From Plantago ovata (Eukaryota; Streptophyta; Magnoliopsida; Lamiales; Plantaginaceae), in assembly GCA_028274465.1 (NCBI GenBank), contig CM051456.1, forward strand, positions 82,136,753-82,200,752: a stretch of 64,000 nucleotides of DNA, in the 5' to 3' direction. Of this stretch, positions 44,628 through 56,478 are shown one piece after another (positions within the stretch are counted from its first letter, which is position 1; every line of letters begins with the position of its first letter). The position numbers were made by a program, and so were the translations under genes. The notes under the pieces are model-generated. The model worked only from the letters and a program-made list of their open reading frames with translations. It made no database searches and had not been told where the DNA came from.

Positions 44628-45806
44628 ATGGGCATGGAGCTCATATGTGTAGATCGGAGCTTGCATGTGATGATGGCAATTGGGCTCAAGGAGGCGAAGA
44701 GGAAGCCTTTGCTGCGGAATTTGGTACTCAAGAAGCTAGCTACGGACAAGATGGTGGGAATCCTCGAGGTGGATTTTGGAGAAGAGGGTTCCGGAACAAT
44801 CAAGGATACGGACCGGCTAGCCAAACTTATTGACCTAACCAAGACCGTAGTAGGCTTAGCTATGGTAATGATCACTGCGAAAATCCCGCTCCCAAAGAGC
44901 AACCAAAGTCGAAGACTACTGATGGAAAACTTGCAAAAAATGGTTGATCACACCCAAAGTTTTCTTAAGCGTTATGAAGAAGATTCCGAGAAGACTAGGG
45001 CGAGGCTTGACCGTTTTGAAGAGAGCACTAGGCTTGCCCATCAAAAGATGCAAGAGTTGATTGACCGTGGAGCAAGTAGGGAGCAAGGGAAGTTGCCTAG
45101 CAACACTGAGAAGTCGATGTCCATTACCTTGGTGGGTGATCTTCCTGTTGAAATCACCATCAAGAAGGTTGCTAAATGTGAGCGTTGCAAGGATGAAAAA
45201 CCCCCACTAGCCAAGGAAGAAGAGAAGGACCTTGGTTCTGATGAGAGTGGTGAGGAGCAAGGGGATCCCAAGCCAATCCCTCAGAGTTTCGATGTTAAGG
45301 TCGGGATTGGTGAACTTGAAGATGTTCGTGCTACACTAGATACGGGATCTTACTCTAATGTGCTCCCAATGAATGTGTTTGAGAAGAGTAGCCTTGTAAA
45401 ACTATCTGAGCATAAGGCTATTGTGCAATTGGCGGATGGATCCTTTGTGAGACCCGAAGGCGTTGTGAAGAACGTATTGATTAAGATTGGTGAAGCTTCT
45501 GTGTACACCAACTTTGTAGTTATGCCGGCGTCTACACCTGGGATGGGGGATGTTGTTCTCTTGGGGCGAACGTTCTTGACTAAACTACGCTCCGTGATAG
45601 ACATCTACCGAAGAACTTGCACCATTGAGGTGGATGGCAAGCGACATGTGTTGCGAGCCATATCTGATCCAAATATTCACTTCAATGCTTCTCACACCAT
45701 TAACTACTTTTGTCTTGCTGTCTATGTTCATTCTCATTCACAGGTCCGTGTCATGAGGAGAAGATCCATGAAGGGGAAGTCTAGTACCCTCAAGAAGAAG
45801 AGCTAG
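44628..45806 (+). pseudogene. Gag tail and aspartic protease of Ath-3
   Basis: A Glu/Lys-rich coiled-coil stretch (MVDHTQSFLKRYEEDSEKTR) leads to a retropepsin-type domain (about 45285-45660). It has VRATLDTGSYSNVLPMNVFE with the catalytic DTG, then LADGSFVRPEGVVKNVLIKI, TNFVVMPASTPGMGDVVLLG and RTFLTKLRSVIDI. This is the usual Athila protease layout (LGR-type second motif). It would process the Gag polyprotein. Coding text ends about 45806, with no RT after it. Confidence 0.83.
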
Positions 45807-46401
45807 AGCAAGAAGAAGTCGAGTCAAAGACTATAAACAATGGCGCTATCCGGGAGGCAACCCGGAGTTTTTATCGCTTTATTGCATTGCATGCATTCAT
45901 ACATTGAACAATTTGCCTCTCTTTATGTAAATTTGTTCGTTTATGTGTTATTTTGTGCTTATGATTATGTTTGAGTGAACTTTTCCGAGTGTTTTTCGTA
46001 AGGAGAATGGTTTTCGGGGATAAAAAACTAAGTTTTTCGAAAAATTTCGTCTCCCCACCTCTGGAGGTGGGAGGCGAATCGCCCCCCATGGGGGGTGAAT
46101 CGCCCCGCATGGCCAGAGAACGTCTCTGGACGTGGGGTGCGATTCGCCCCACATGTGGGGCGATCGCCCCGCGGTACCTGAAAGAAGAAATACGGGGTTT
46201 CACCCCATTTTCCTCATTTCTCCATCTTCTTCACTCTCGTAGTCCTAAAATTCCCAAATAATTAAAAATTCTTCAATCTTTCATAAAACCTTCAATCTTC
46301 CATCAAATTTTGTGTTCTTTAGCTTCAATCGAAGCCCATTACGTGCTCTTTCTTTTCATCCGAACAAATTCTTCCTAGTTCATTCATTCGTCGGATCTGA
46401 G
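45807..46401 (+). promoter_or_regulatory. GC-rich leader before the Ath-3 third ORF
   Basis: No gene. At 46056-46176 are palindromic GC-rich units (GGAGGTGGGAGGCGAATCGC, CCCCCATGGGGGG, ATGTGGGGCGATCGCCCC), alike in style to those just upstream of the TATA box in the family LTR. A pyrimidine-rich stretch follows (46200-46400), like a plant 5' untranslated region. An internal promoter or a leader exon is possible. Confidence 0.5.
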
Positions 46402-46950
46402 GTAATTTCATATGAACCCTAATTTTTCAAATTTGGTTTTTTTTTTATTTATGCTTCAATTGAGCTTATATGATGTATGGGTTGATTGTTTGTGTAATTA
46501 GAAACGTTATTCACTATCAATTGCATGTTCAATTATGCTTGGTTTGTTGGTTTGAGGATTTTGCTACTAGATGTCTATGTCTCGTTTTGCAATGCTTCTT
46601 TTACTTCCATTCCATGTTTATGGTTGTGTTTATTGATGTGATAATGATGGACATGATGGTAGAATGCCTGATTGATGAGGTTGAGGATTTATGATGCTAG
46701 ATTTTTGCTACTATGGTATGAATTGAGCCTTATGATTTAAGGCTATTTGTTGTCTAGCACGAGCATAATGTGATATGTACATGTCGAAGTTATTTTGGTG
46801 TGTTGCATGTTAGTTCTAAAAGTAGCTAGACTAGACATGGAGGTTTTGAGGAGTTCGATTGTGGTTGTTATCACTCGTGTGTTTCACTCTTGCATTTGCA
46901 TGTGCATAAATCTGTTTTGTGTCATACAAGATACTAATTGCTGTTTGTAG
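46402..46950 (+). other. Leader intron before the Ath-3 third ORF
   Basis: The donor CTGAG/GTAATTTC and acceptor GCTGTTTGTAG/GAACC enclose 549 T-rich bases. A branch-point-like TACTAAT (46932-46938) lies 12 bases before the acceptor. The first ATG afterwards is at 46956 (AACCATGCC). Spliced env-position RNAs are known in the related barley element Bagy-2 (from memory). Confidence 0.65.
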
Positions 46951-46955
46951 GAACC

Positions 46956-48288
46956 ATGCCTCCACATGACAAGAAGAAAGCTGGCTCGTCTAAGAGCAAG
47001 AAGGGTAAGGGGGCAGCTTCAAGCTCCCAACCTTCCCATGAGTTGTTCGAGTTGTCTCTTGCTGCAATTGACGTCCGCCAGAGGCTCCAAGCAGAGCTTG
47101 CTCAAGGTGGGCGATCAACTATTCCGAATAGGAGGATAGAAATTCCAAACGGACTTGCTCCAGGCCAGGTTACAGGGTGCTCTCCCGTTTGGAAAGAAAG
47201 CGGAATTGGGGTTGGTTACTTCCAACCGATTCAAGGGGTATGATACGAGCCTCCTCCATGAGTTCTATGCGGGGTACACAGATCTTGAAGAAAAGGAGGG
47301 GGTACTCGTTAGAGGCGTAATTGTGCCATGGACGCCGGCCTCAATTTCTGCATTTATCCATTTTGGGGAACGGGAGTTCACCGGAACCAACCACTCCTAC
47401 GTGTATTCGAGGGCCACTAGGGGAATTGGAAGTGACATCACAGATGTGATTTGCAACAGGGAATATGTGTATCCAGATACCGGGGCACAACCTGGACGAA
47501 TCCATCAGAGTGACCTTAGTATCGAGGCTAAGGTGGTTATGAGATTCTGCCTTTTCAACTTGATCCCTAGAATGAATGACACGTGGATACAACCGAATTA
47601 TGCTGAGCTCCTCTACTGCTTGTTGGGCAAGCATCATATTGACATCGGTCAGATCATGTACGCAGAGTATGAGCGTCATTGGGAGAAGAAGAAGAAGCCC
47701 TTCATTTTTCCGAGCTTCATCACAGCATATTGCAAATATCACGGGGTCGAAGACATTAATGAGGGGGATTGCGAGGTCGCTGCCCTTTCCCCTTCAACTA
47801 TTGATGTGCAACTGAGTATGTATCGTATGAAGAACCCCACGGATGCTGCTGCTGATATTGAAGCTTCCCTCCAACAGACTGATTCTGACGATGATAATGA
47901 TGATGAGGAGGATGAGGATGCTATGGAAACTGACTATGGTCGAGTCCCTATTCCTGATACTCCTTCTGTCCGTAGAGCGCCGCAAGCACCGCCTCGAGCA
48001 CTACAAGTGCCTAGAGGTTTTGACTTATCTGATTTTCGGGCTCACTTTGATGCTAGTGTTGTAGCCTTGACCACTACTGTCCAAGGGTTGCAACACAACC
48101 TTGATGGACACATTGCCCAACGCAACCGCGATTGGGCAATAGCTGAGGAGCATCGCCGGAATGAGAGGGAGATAATGTGGGAGCAGCAACAGCTCACCCG
48201 TCAGCAACAGGAAGCTCTACAGCAGTCCAATGATCTCCTGTCTGACATGTGGAGGGACTATTATGGGGATTACGATCCCAATAATTAG
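46956..48288 (+). pseudogene. Third ORF region of Ath-3
   Basis: It starts MPPHDKKKAGSSKSKKGKGA, a basic Lys/Ser-rich start much like MAPKRQSSKTSKSS of the Sire third ORF. Then come LLHEFYAGYTDLEEKEGVLV, VRGVIVPWTPASISAFIHFG, EAKVVMRFCLFNLIPRMNDT, ELLYCLLGKHHIDIGQIMYA and KKPFIFPSFITAYCKYHGVE, the layout of the 'putative plant transposon protein' domain. An acidic DSDDDNDDEEDED run, a Pro-rich linker, a coiled coil and a Gln-rich tail ending MWRDYYGDYDPNN follow. No signal peptide or membrane segment is seen. The same tail is present in Ath-1 and Ath-2. Confidence 0.75.
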
Positions 48289-49733
48289 TCTTTTCACAAG
48301 TCCATTATGGGATACTCAGCCGATCGATGCCAAACCATTCGGTAACATCTAGTATCACTTTTTATTTACTCATTCTCTTTTGCTAGAGGCTAGCTTGAGT
48401 TTCATGAGGGGGATGGGATTTGAACCATGATGTTAAGTATTGTTTGGCTTTATGATGTTGAGTATGGTATCTGGTATTTTGTTTGCATTTGCATGTTTAC
48501 CACTTTCTTAGTATTTAGTTGGATACACTACATTCATCCTAGTACAGTCTTGCATGTTTTATGTGGAGTTTATTGCCAAATTTTGAACTTTTTTATTGGG
48601 TAGATTAACTAATTATGACATTAATCATATGCTTCATCTCTATGAATTTGTTTGAGGTTTTTCTCGCTTGGCTTGTCACATTTATGTTGCACTTAGTTAA
48701 GCTTGGTAGTCTCGACATCACTTAGTGGTGTTTTCTCTACTGCGGTTCACGAAGGCCTTTATAATAGGATGATGCATGTTAGGATCTTATGGTTGTTTTC
48801 CCGAGTAATTATGTACCTAAGAGGCAACAAGTCTTCACCTTGCTTTGAGATTGCTAAATGCCTAGGAAGGAGGTAGTGTGAGATTGTGTGATCCTTTGTT
48901 TGCAACCTATTCTTTCGAATAGGTTTGGGGAGGGGGTTACGCTATCATTAGGCTTGTTTTTCGATTTTTGAGTGTTGTGAGTTTGTTTTCCTTTTTCGTA
49001 AAGTCTGTACTCCAATCTATTCTTTCGAAAACAAAAAAGGAAAAAAAATTCCAGGAAAAAGGAAAAATCTGGAAAAGAAAAAAAAAGAAAAGACCCCAAA
49101 AAAGCAAAGAAGGGTCCAAAAAAAAAGAGCCAAAAGCAGTTTAGCAAGGTATTTGTCTCATTTCTCAATTCTTGTAATGTTCGTAATCGAGTTGTAATTT
49201 TTTGTCTTTTATTTGTTTGAGTGTCATCTGTTCTAGACCACCCTCGTCCTGCCATTCAGGAAGTGGTGAATAGTTTAAGGCTTTGCTTGAGAGATGGTTA
49301 GAATAGGGGAGTGTTATCTTTTTTAGGGAACCCTCCTTCGTTTGATGAGAGCCAGTATTGGTTCGACCTCTTTGAGGAAAAGTCTTAACTTGGTGAACAG
49401 CAGTAAGTCCTCAGTTTCATAGGCACGGGACAACCATTCATATTTTAACATGTTTCATTACGTCGTCACTGACTAGGTCCAGGTAGAGAATGTTACGAGA
49501 GACTATCTTGTTTGACATAAGTGCTTATGTGAATGTGTACGAGTCAATCGAGGCATTCTTCAACCAATATCCATGTTATAATTTGTATGGTTTTTGTTCA
49601 TAAGTTTTTTGATACATTCAATAGATTAGTTCATTTCATTTGACATGAGACTCCATTTTTGTGTAGCATTGTTTTTTACATTAGAGTCTAGCTTAGTTGC
49701 TTGAGGACAAGCAAAGGTTCGGTTTGGGGAGTT
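48289..49733 (+). other. Ath-3 3' untranslated region and PPT
   Basis: No gene. A perfect stem-loop with arms AACCTATTC/GAATAGGTT (48904-48925) runs into TTTGGGGAGGGGG. An A-rich purine run (49027-49135) follows. The PPT GGTTTGGGGAGTT (49721-49733) touches the LTR. The same layout is kept in Ath-1 and Ath-2. Confidence 0.8.
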
Positions 49734-50884
49734 TGATGAACGTGTATTTTACACTTTCATTCGAGTCTTTTTTCATCTATTTTTGGTATCCTCTATGTTA
49801 ATTTAGCTATATTATAGTGTATTTTATTAGAATAGTGTCACGTTTCCCTTTAGTTTGCATTTTACAGGTTTTAGGTGAAAAATGTGATTTTCCGGGCAAT
49901 TATATTCAAAAGAACGAAGAATCAGTGTTCCGAGGATATTTTTGGAGTATCTAGAAGGTTCCAGATGGGATTTGAAGTCTAGGGGTGGAGTTTGAAGGCT
50001 TAAAGGTCACTAGAAGGCAAAATCCGAGTCCGAAAAGGAGAAGAAATCCAAAAACGCGTTCCTCGCCGGTTCGCCCCACACCAGGTGGTTCGCCCGGTGT
50101 GTGGGGCGACTCGCCCCACACGTTCCGAACTTCTATATATAGTTGCAGTTTCTCTACGTTTTTTCATACTTCTCAGACCTTTTTTCATACCTTTCTCATT
50201 AGTTTTAGGTAGGAATTCTCCAGAGCCTGTTCAGCGAATTCTTAGCATAGGAGACAATTTTTCTTATCAATTTGGAGCTTGTGAGATCGCGATTCTTCGG
50301 AGATTGACAACCTTCGTCGGTAACATTGTATCTCACAATTTTTCTATTTATATTTATATCTTTCAACATGTTTTCATTCAATCTTGCTATGAAATCTGTT
50401 GATTGCATGACATCTATGAGTAGCTAAATCTATCGTTGGTGATAGTATGTGATTTCTTAGCGAGGGTTCTTAATTATGCATGATGGCGGTAATGCGAATC
50501 AGACTTTGAGTTATTGCTTTATTTCTTTGATATATCTAAGCCCTCTATCTTCGTAGTGTTGAATTGAACGGAACACATTGGACAATTCATGATCTTAAAT
50601 CTCTATGCAAAACGATCGGGTACTTCATGCATGATTATTAACCTGCTACGCTTTGAATGATCATACTATCACTAACTTCCATTATCTTGATAAGAAAAAT
50701 CTGTGCTAAGTCGTCTGTTGATTTTATAGTTTAAGTTAAATTAGATAAAGCTAGTTATAGTCCTTAGAGATCGACACTCGAGGTTATTTTACTGCTACAC
50801 TACGGTTTTCGTTGTAGTTGTGAATTGTCTTTGGCTAAAACAAATTTATTTGACTAATTGAATCTGAAAAATTCCAGTTCATCA
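49734..50884 (+). repeat. Ath-3 3' LTR
   Basis: It starts TGATGAACGTG and ends CAGTTCATCA. The palindrome with arms GTGTGGGGCGA/TCGCCCCACAC (about 50097-50119) ends 14 bases before TATATATAG (50134-50142). Confidence 0.94.
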
Positions 50885-53475
50885 AATACTTCCAGAAGAA
50901 TTCACATATTCTCAGCAAATGAGTTCATGTCTGATTGCTACAATCAGAGAGAATATGAAAGCAAAGTTTAAGAGTGCCTCTCCAGCTGAACAAGCTGTGA
51001 TGCTCAAGGGTTCCTTTGTACCCGTGGTGGCTGATCCCCACAAAATCAATGAAGAAGAGAAAGTTACAAGTGTTGCAATGTACAAACATCTCGAGTTAGT
51101 CATACTGACGGACGATGATGAAGAAGAAGAGGATGAAAATATCCCTAAAGATACAAGTGATGATGAAGCCAAAGATTCTAAGGACAGCAAGGACGATGAT
51201 GATGATAATCAAGGTCCTAGTTCGGACGCTGGCGGAGTAAAAATGACAGTTGCTGATAATGAAAATCAAAACACTGAGAATCAGCAAGCTGGCCAAACTC
51301 CCAGTCAGCATCAAGAATCTACTCCCGCTCCTGCTGAGACAAGTACTCTAGCAACTGAACAAGTTGCTGAAATTGAAGAAGAGTACGCCAGAAAGCATGC
51401 TGAAATGCACAAAGGCAAAGCTAAGATTTCTGATGTTGAGTTAGAATTACTCGAAGCTAAGGTCACTGATCCAAACCTTGGAGAAGAAGAAGTAATGGAT
51501 GAAGATTATCAAACAACTTTACAGAATAGTCTACAGATTCATGATAGACATAAAAAGAATCTGGATATTGCTCAATCTTCAAGAGTGAACAACACGGAAG
51601 TCTCCTCCCTTCCACCTACTACTGGTGAAACTCCAGTCGTTGAGTCCAAGGAGTTGCCCCCAACAACCACTCAACCAGAAGTGTCTGAAGCTAAGGATTT
51701 GGGAATCAAGGTTGTTGGCCTTGACGAATCTGATGAAGAAGAAGATCTATCTATCTTCTCAGCAAATGAAGAAAAAAAGACAAAGAAAGTTGAACCCACA
51801 ATGGTTGAAATTCCTCCACCATCTATCCTAACTGATGAAGGAGATGCTGAGAGAAGTCGTTTGCAGAGAAATGATGATCAGTTCTCTATTGAAATAAAAG
51901 CTCATTCACTTACTCCCTCTCTAGTGCCATTTCCAAACGTTGAGGAGTTTACTCCTGGAATAAAGGCACTAATGGCTGTTCACAAAGCATGCCAAGAAGA
52001 GGATGATGCTTTGCTTTCTGAGAGTCCGCTTGACATTGGCAAAATACTGACTACTGTGCTGAGATGCACTACTACACTTACTATAGCTCAGAAAGACATC
52101 AGTCTGCATCACAAAAGCTATGAAGAAGATGCCAGTCAAGCACTCAAGCTTGCTAAAAGTGCATTGAAAAAGGCTCATGCTATTCTAGAAGAAAAGGTCG
52201 AAAATGAGCGCAGACATGAGGAGAATTTGGCTTTTGTTAAGGAAGAATTGTCTAAGCTAACCATAGAGCAGCTAGACATGATTCTGAAATACAACAGCCT
52301 AAGCACTCTTGCTGAAAATTGCAATGAGTTTTTCTATCTAAACATCAGACCTATGATGCAATCCATGTCTAAGGGGGAAGATACAAAAAGAAAGTCTTCA
52401 AGAGACAGATCAACCAATCCCTCTTCTGCTGAAGAGCCATTAATACTGCCTGGTCCACCTCCCAGAGAACCTCTTGCTGAAACAGAGCAAAGTTCTAAGA
52501 AAAGAGCTGAAACAGATTCTGAGAGAAGTTCAGCGAATCCAAAAAGGAGAAGAACTTCTGTTGAAACTCAGGACTACTGTCACACTGAAAGTCATCAAGA
52601 TCTGAATGAAGATGATGATAATGATAATGACCAAACAATAGCTCAAGCTATAAGAGCTAAGCCTATTTATGCCTTAACTCCATCTGGCCGTTCCAAACAC
52701 TTCTCTTCTGACTCTAGATCTTCAGCAAGAGATCAAGAAAATGCTAAGTCAAGAAGAAGAAGGCAAAGACAGGAAGAAAGAAGGCTATCCAACATTGCAA
52801 TTGGCACTAGCATTGATTATACAAAGACCAGCAATGAGGAAACCACTCAGAATGTGATCAGAAACCTACATGGTTGTTGGATCATAAAGCTGGAAGATCT
52901 TTTGGCCAATGATTTTTCCAACTGCTGTACTGAATCAAATGTACAATTGGATTGAATTAAAAGTTGCAAGAAAAGAAAGGGATCCTCCTCCCTACCCAAG
53001 GAACATTGCTATAAAATGGTTGAACTTAGAAAACCTGGTAAGAAGAACTTCCATCAGCAAGAAGATGAAGCAAGAGCCTGATTTCATCAAGCCGATGGAT
53101 GTTGTTTACTATAGTGATCCTATAACCAAGAAGTCCAAAAAGAAATATGGCTTGATTCCTTATGAATATTTTTATCTCACTGCTAAGGATCAAGAAGAAG
53201 ATCTTCTCTGGTTAAGGAAGATTCATGCCAACAAGGGTATTTCAGATACTCAACTTCTCCATGCTAGCAATTGGGGCATGCACTTGTGGGTAATTCACTA
53301 CAAAGAGATGAATGGTAAAAACCATCACTATACTGCCTGCATGAATGCAAGGATTATTCAACTTGAAGTCCGTAAGCTAGTTGAAGATTACGAAAAGGAC
53401 TGTGTTGAATTCTCTGCTCTTGCTGAGAAGAGTGTAAGGGAGATTCTTAGAAAATCTTCTGCTCGAATAGCTTAG
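50885..53475 (+). pseudogene. Third-ORF region of Sire-3, C-terminal part
   Basis: It resumes after Ath-3. It has an acidic stretch (DDDEEEEDENIPKD), coiled-coil-like text (ALKLAKSALKKAHAILEEKV), Ser/Arg-rich KSRRRRQRQEERR, then the conserved C-terminal domain (about 52850-53470): LHGCWIIKLEDLLANDF, YNWIELKVARKERD, VVYYSDPITKKSKKKYGLIP, YEYFYLTAKDQEEDLLWLRK, LLHASNWGMHLWVIHYKEMN and CVEFSALAEKSVREILRKSS. The same domain is in Sire-1 (3285-3900) and partly in Sire-4. I do not recognise its function. It is broken. Confidence 0.75.
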
Positions 53476-53735
53476 TCCCTTGTAAAAAGCTATGTTTGTT
53501 TTGTTTTCTGATTACTTTAGTTATCTATGAGCTTTCTTGTAAACTTACTGAAAGATAACTATCAGCACTAAACTTTTGACTCTTATTGGTTTTTGATTAT
53601 GCAAACTACTTTTGATTATTGTTTTATTATTCAACTATGCTTGCACTAATCAACTGATTTATTCAACATCAGAAACCTCTAAAAGGGTAACAATTAATTT
53701 AGCCATGGATTGCTAACATAAAAAAGGGGGAAATT
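53476..53735 (+). other. Sire-3 3' untranslated region and PPT
   Basis: AT-rich, no gene. AAAAAAGGGGGAAA (53719-53733) stands two bases before the 3' LTR and is the expected plus-strand primer. Confidence 0.88.
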
Positions 53736-55294
53736 TGTTAGGAAACTTGTAATTTTGATGAGCAATTAACCATGCTAAATTAAGGAAAGTCCAGTAACTA
53801 GTACTCTTAAGGTCCATAGGAATTTAGAATTTTAAGCACATTGTAAAAGAGGAACGTTTGCTGAAGACTTAGTGTAGTTACTAGTTAGGTGCTTTAGTTT
53901 GCTGATGATGTACTTTGTTTTTACAAATGAACTATTGAAGCACTAGAACCGCTCAGAAACTTGAAGATTCAAAGACTGAAGACTTAAGAAGAATTCTGAG
54001 AAAGGTATCTACAAAGGCACATGTTGCTCAGAAAGTGAGACTTTCAGCAACAACTCACATAAGTGAAAATCTATATGACAGAGTAGGTTGTGCTTGCTGA
54101 AACTGAGACTGACCACTTGCTGAAAAACATATGTGACCTCCTTGCTGAAAGTACTTGCATTTTGGCTCCAACGTTCACATTTGAATTCGATTCGATTCAA
54201 ATGAACATTAATTGCAAAGTAGGCACGCGAAGAACATGAAGACTAGAAGACAAATGAAGGACGCTGCTGAAAGTACAAAAGCAAGATAGTGACATCCTAA
54301 GGTACAAAGCCTTAGAATTTGAAATTCAAACGGCTCCCTTGATTCACTATAAATAGAGGTCATCCGGCAAAGAGTTGAAGTGTGTCAACAACGTGATCAA
54401 ACTCTCACTTGTGCTTAAACACTCAATCTTCCATACTCTTTACTGCCTATTGATCCGTACCAAGCCTTAAGCTTGAAACAAAAGTTACTTGTGAAGAAGT
54501 AGAACATTCATGGCTAAGAAATTAGCTTAGTGTTCTTTCTTTTGAACAAGAAAAAGTCTTGACAGCAGAAACAACTTAACTTGCTTACTGAAAAGTATTA
54601 CAAGTTGTGTTTCTTTAGATAACTTGTTATAGCTGAAAACGTTATACTCAAGTCATCTCATCCCAAACCTCTCTAACTGATAAACACCCTTTTTCAGGCG
54701 TAAAATTCAGGGGAAATTAATCAAGCATTGTGTTGCTGATTATAAGTCCCAAGTTTGGTGGAGAACAAGGTTACAGTTCTCTAGTTTAGGTTGGAAACGA
54801 AGCAAGTGTGCTTTGGTTTTTGAAGAATCATTATAGATAGGATTTGTCAGGAACCTCAATCTTATCTTAGTGGATTCAGTCCTAGAAAAGACAAAGTAGA
54901 TTAGTTGAGAGATTACGCCACTCTCAGATACCACTATAAAAGTGTTTGTGTGATTTACTTTACCGCATTTAGTTTTCAGCAAGCTATACTTATTGTACAC
55001 TGTCACTCTGCTCACTTGCTGAAATTAGCACTCTCTGAAAAGCACTTATTGTATAAAGACTTCCGCACTCTGTTTTTAAAGTACCAGTAAACTCGTTACT
55101 GAAAAGTAACAAGTACTTGCTGAGAAAGTTAAGTACCAGCAAACTCATTACTGAAAAGTAATAAGTACTTGCTGAGAATGTTAAGTACCAGCAAACTCAT
55201 TACTGAAAAGTAATAAGCACTTACTGAGAAAGTTTTTAAACGACGAAAGTTTGAAAAGACTATTCACCCCCCCCCCTAGTCTTTTCTTGTTACA
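53736..55294 (+). repeat. Sire-3 3' LTR
   Basis: It starts TGTTAGGAAACTTG. The TATA box TATAAATA lies at about 54349-54356. It has three 52-bp hairpin units (AGTACC at 55080, 55132, 55184), then the C run. It is followed by the target repeat TGTTT (55295-55299). Confidence 0.92.
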
Positions 55295-56478
55295 TGTTTT
55301 ACCCTTGCTGAGAACTCAAAACCATTGAGCTTCTCACATAATAGAGATACTATATAAATGAAAAGTTAGTGAAAGACAAAATTCTTTAACTCACATTTCC
55401 TTTCTCTGCAAATGTTTCTAGCCTGTGCTCTGAATTATTGTACCTCCGGTCAAAAAGAAAAATCTCTTTTTCGTACAACTCTCAACCCTCAAACTACTAT
55501 ATAAGAGATGGCTCCCAAGAGACAATCCTCCAAGACCTCAAAATCGTCAAAGGTAGACAGTGCTGGACAAAGCACTGCTCCTACTCCGGTTGAAACTCCG
55601 TTGAAAAATACGGTGAAAATCGTGTTGTCTAACAACCGAATCACTGAAAGACCCATGCCCCTCCTACATATCTCGACACTACAAAGTGTGAGCAGATGAT
55701 GCAATGGGGCGGATTTGCCAAAGAGAAGTACATTAGGTACTTTTATTAACAAGAACTGGACGAAGAAAACGTAGAGGCGTTGAATTTCATTAATCAACAA
55801 GGCCTACTTTTCTTCATCACTGCTCGCACTAAGAAAGTGAGCATGCTGGACACCATGGAATTCTACAATAATGCAGAAGTCCAAACCCTTACTGATGGAC
55901 AAGGAGTCACTGAAAAAGAGATTTCTACCACGGTTCAAGGAGTGCAAATCATCCTGAAATGGATTGATTTAGCCAACAATTTTCAGATTCCAACTACTAG
56001 AACTCAAGATGACATCACTGCCATTGATGAAGAAAGGCGAGATTTCTCCCGTGACATGGACTAAGCACGTAAAAAGGAAACATCTCTACCATTCACTTGA
56101 TCTAGTAGCTCTGCTACTCATAAAAGTCTTAGACTCCCAAGTTGGAGGAATTGACCAAGTAGGCCTGAGAAGGTGGCCTTTCTTGATGCATATCTATGAG
56201 AACAAAACTGAAATCAACTGGGCTAAGTACATTTTCAACTGGCTTGTTGATTGTGTTACAAAGTTTCGGGTTAAGGTTGAAGACAACTCAGCCTCACCTT
56301 GGTTTCCAGTGATGTATGGATTGAAAATATGCTACATCCTTGAACATTTCAGGATTCAGCTAAGAAACCCATTGCCGATTAAGAAATCAGTATGCAATGT
56401 GGGAAGAGCTTTTTACAAGCTGAATGGACCTAAGGTTGCTGACAAAAAACCAAAGAAGCCAACAGCTGCAAATGTTGT
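55295..56478 (+). pseudogene. Sire-2, second part: spacer end and third-ORF start
   Basis: It resumes exactly where Sire-2 stopped at 31624 (TTTTACCCTTGCTGAGA). The TATA box TATATAAAT is at 55351-55359. The third ORF starts at 55508 with MAPKRQSSKTSKSSKVDSAG, followed by the same N-terminal domain (FYNNAEVQTLTDGQGVTE, MYGLKICYILEHFRIQLR). Sire-4 cuts it at 56478. It is broken, with several breaks. Confidence 0.85.

Larger units (their letters stand above)
42538..50884 (+). mobile_element. Ath-3: Athila-like element with gag, protease and third ORF but no visible RT
   Basis: It has both LTRs, PBS, PPT and a perfect 5-bp target repeat, total 8.35 kb. Parts in order are LTR, tRNA-Asp PBS, gag, protease, GC-rich leader, leader intron, third ORF, 3' untranslated region, PPT and LTR. 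No RT, RNase H or integrase motif was found between protease and third ORF, so it would depend on an autonomous partner. The LTRs differ at several percent by eye. It is broken, with several breaks. Confidence 0.92.
31625..55294 (+). mobile_element. Sire-3: full-length Sirevirus-like element hosting Ath-3
   Basis: It has both LTRs (31625-33191, 53736-55294), PBS, gag, protease, integrase, RT, RNase H, spacer, third ORF and PPT, in that order. The perfect target repeat TGTTT lies at 31620-31624 and 55295-55299, and the flanks on both sides belong to the same place in Sire-2. Ath-3 (42538-50884) sits in the third ORF; without it the element is about 15.3 kb, large for copia. LTRs differ at roughly one base in twenty or thirty by eye, so it is older than Sire-1. 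It is broken, with perhaps ten or so breaks. Confidence 0.93.
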
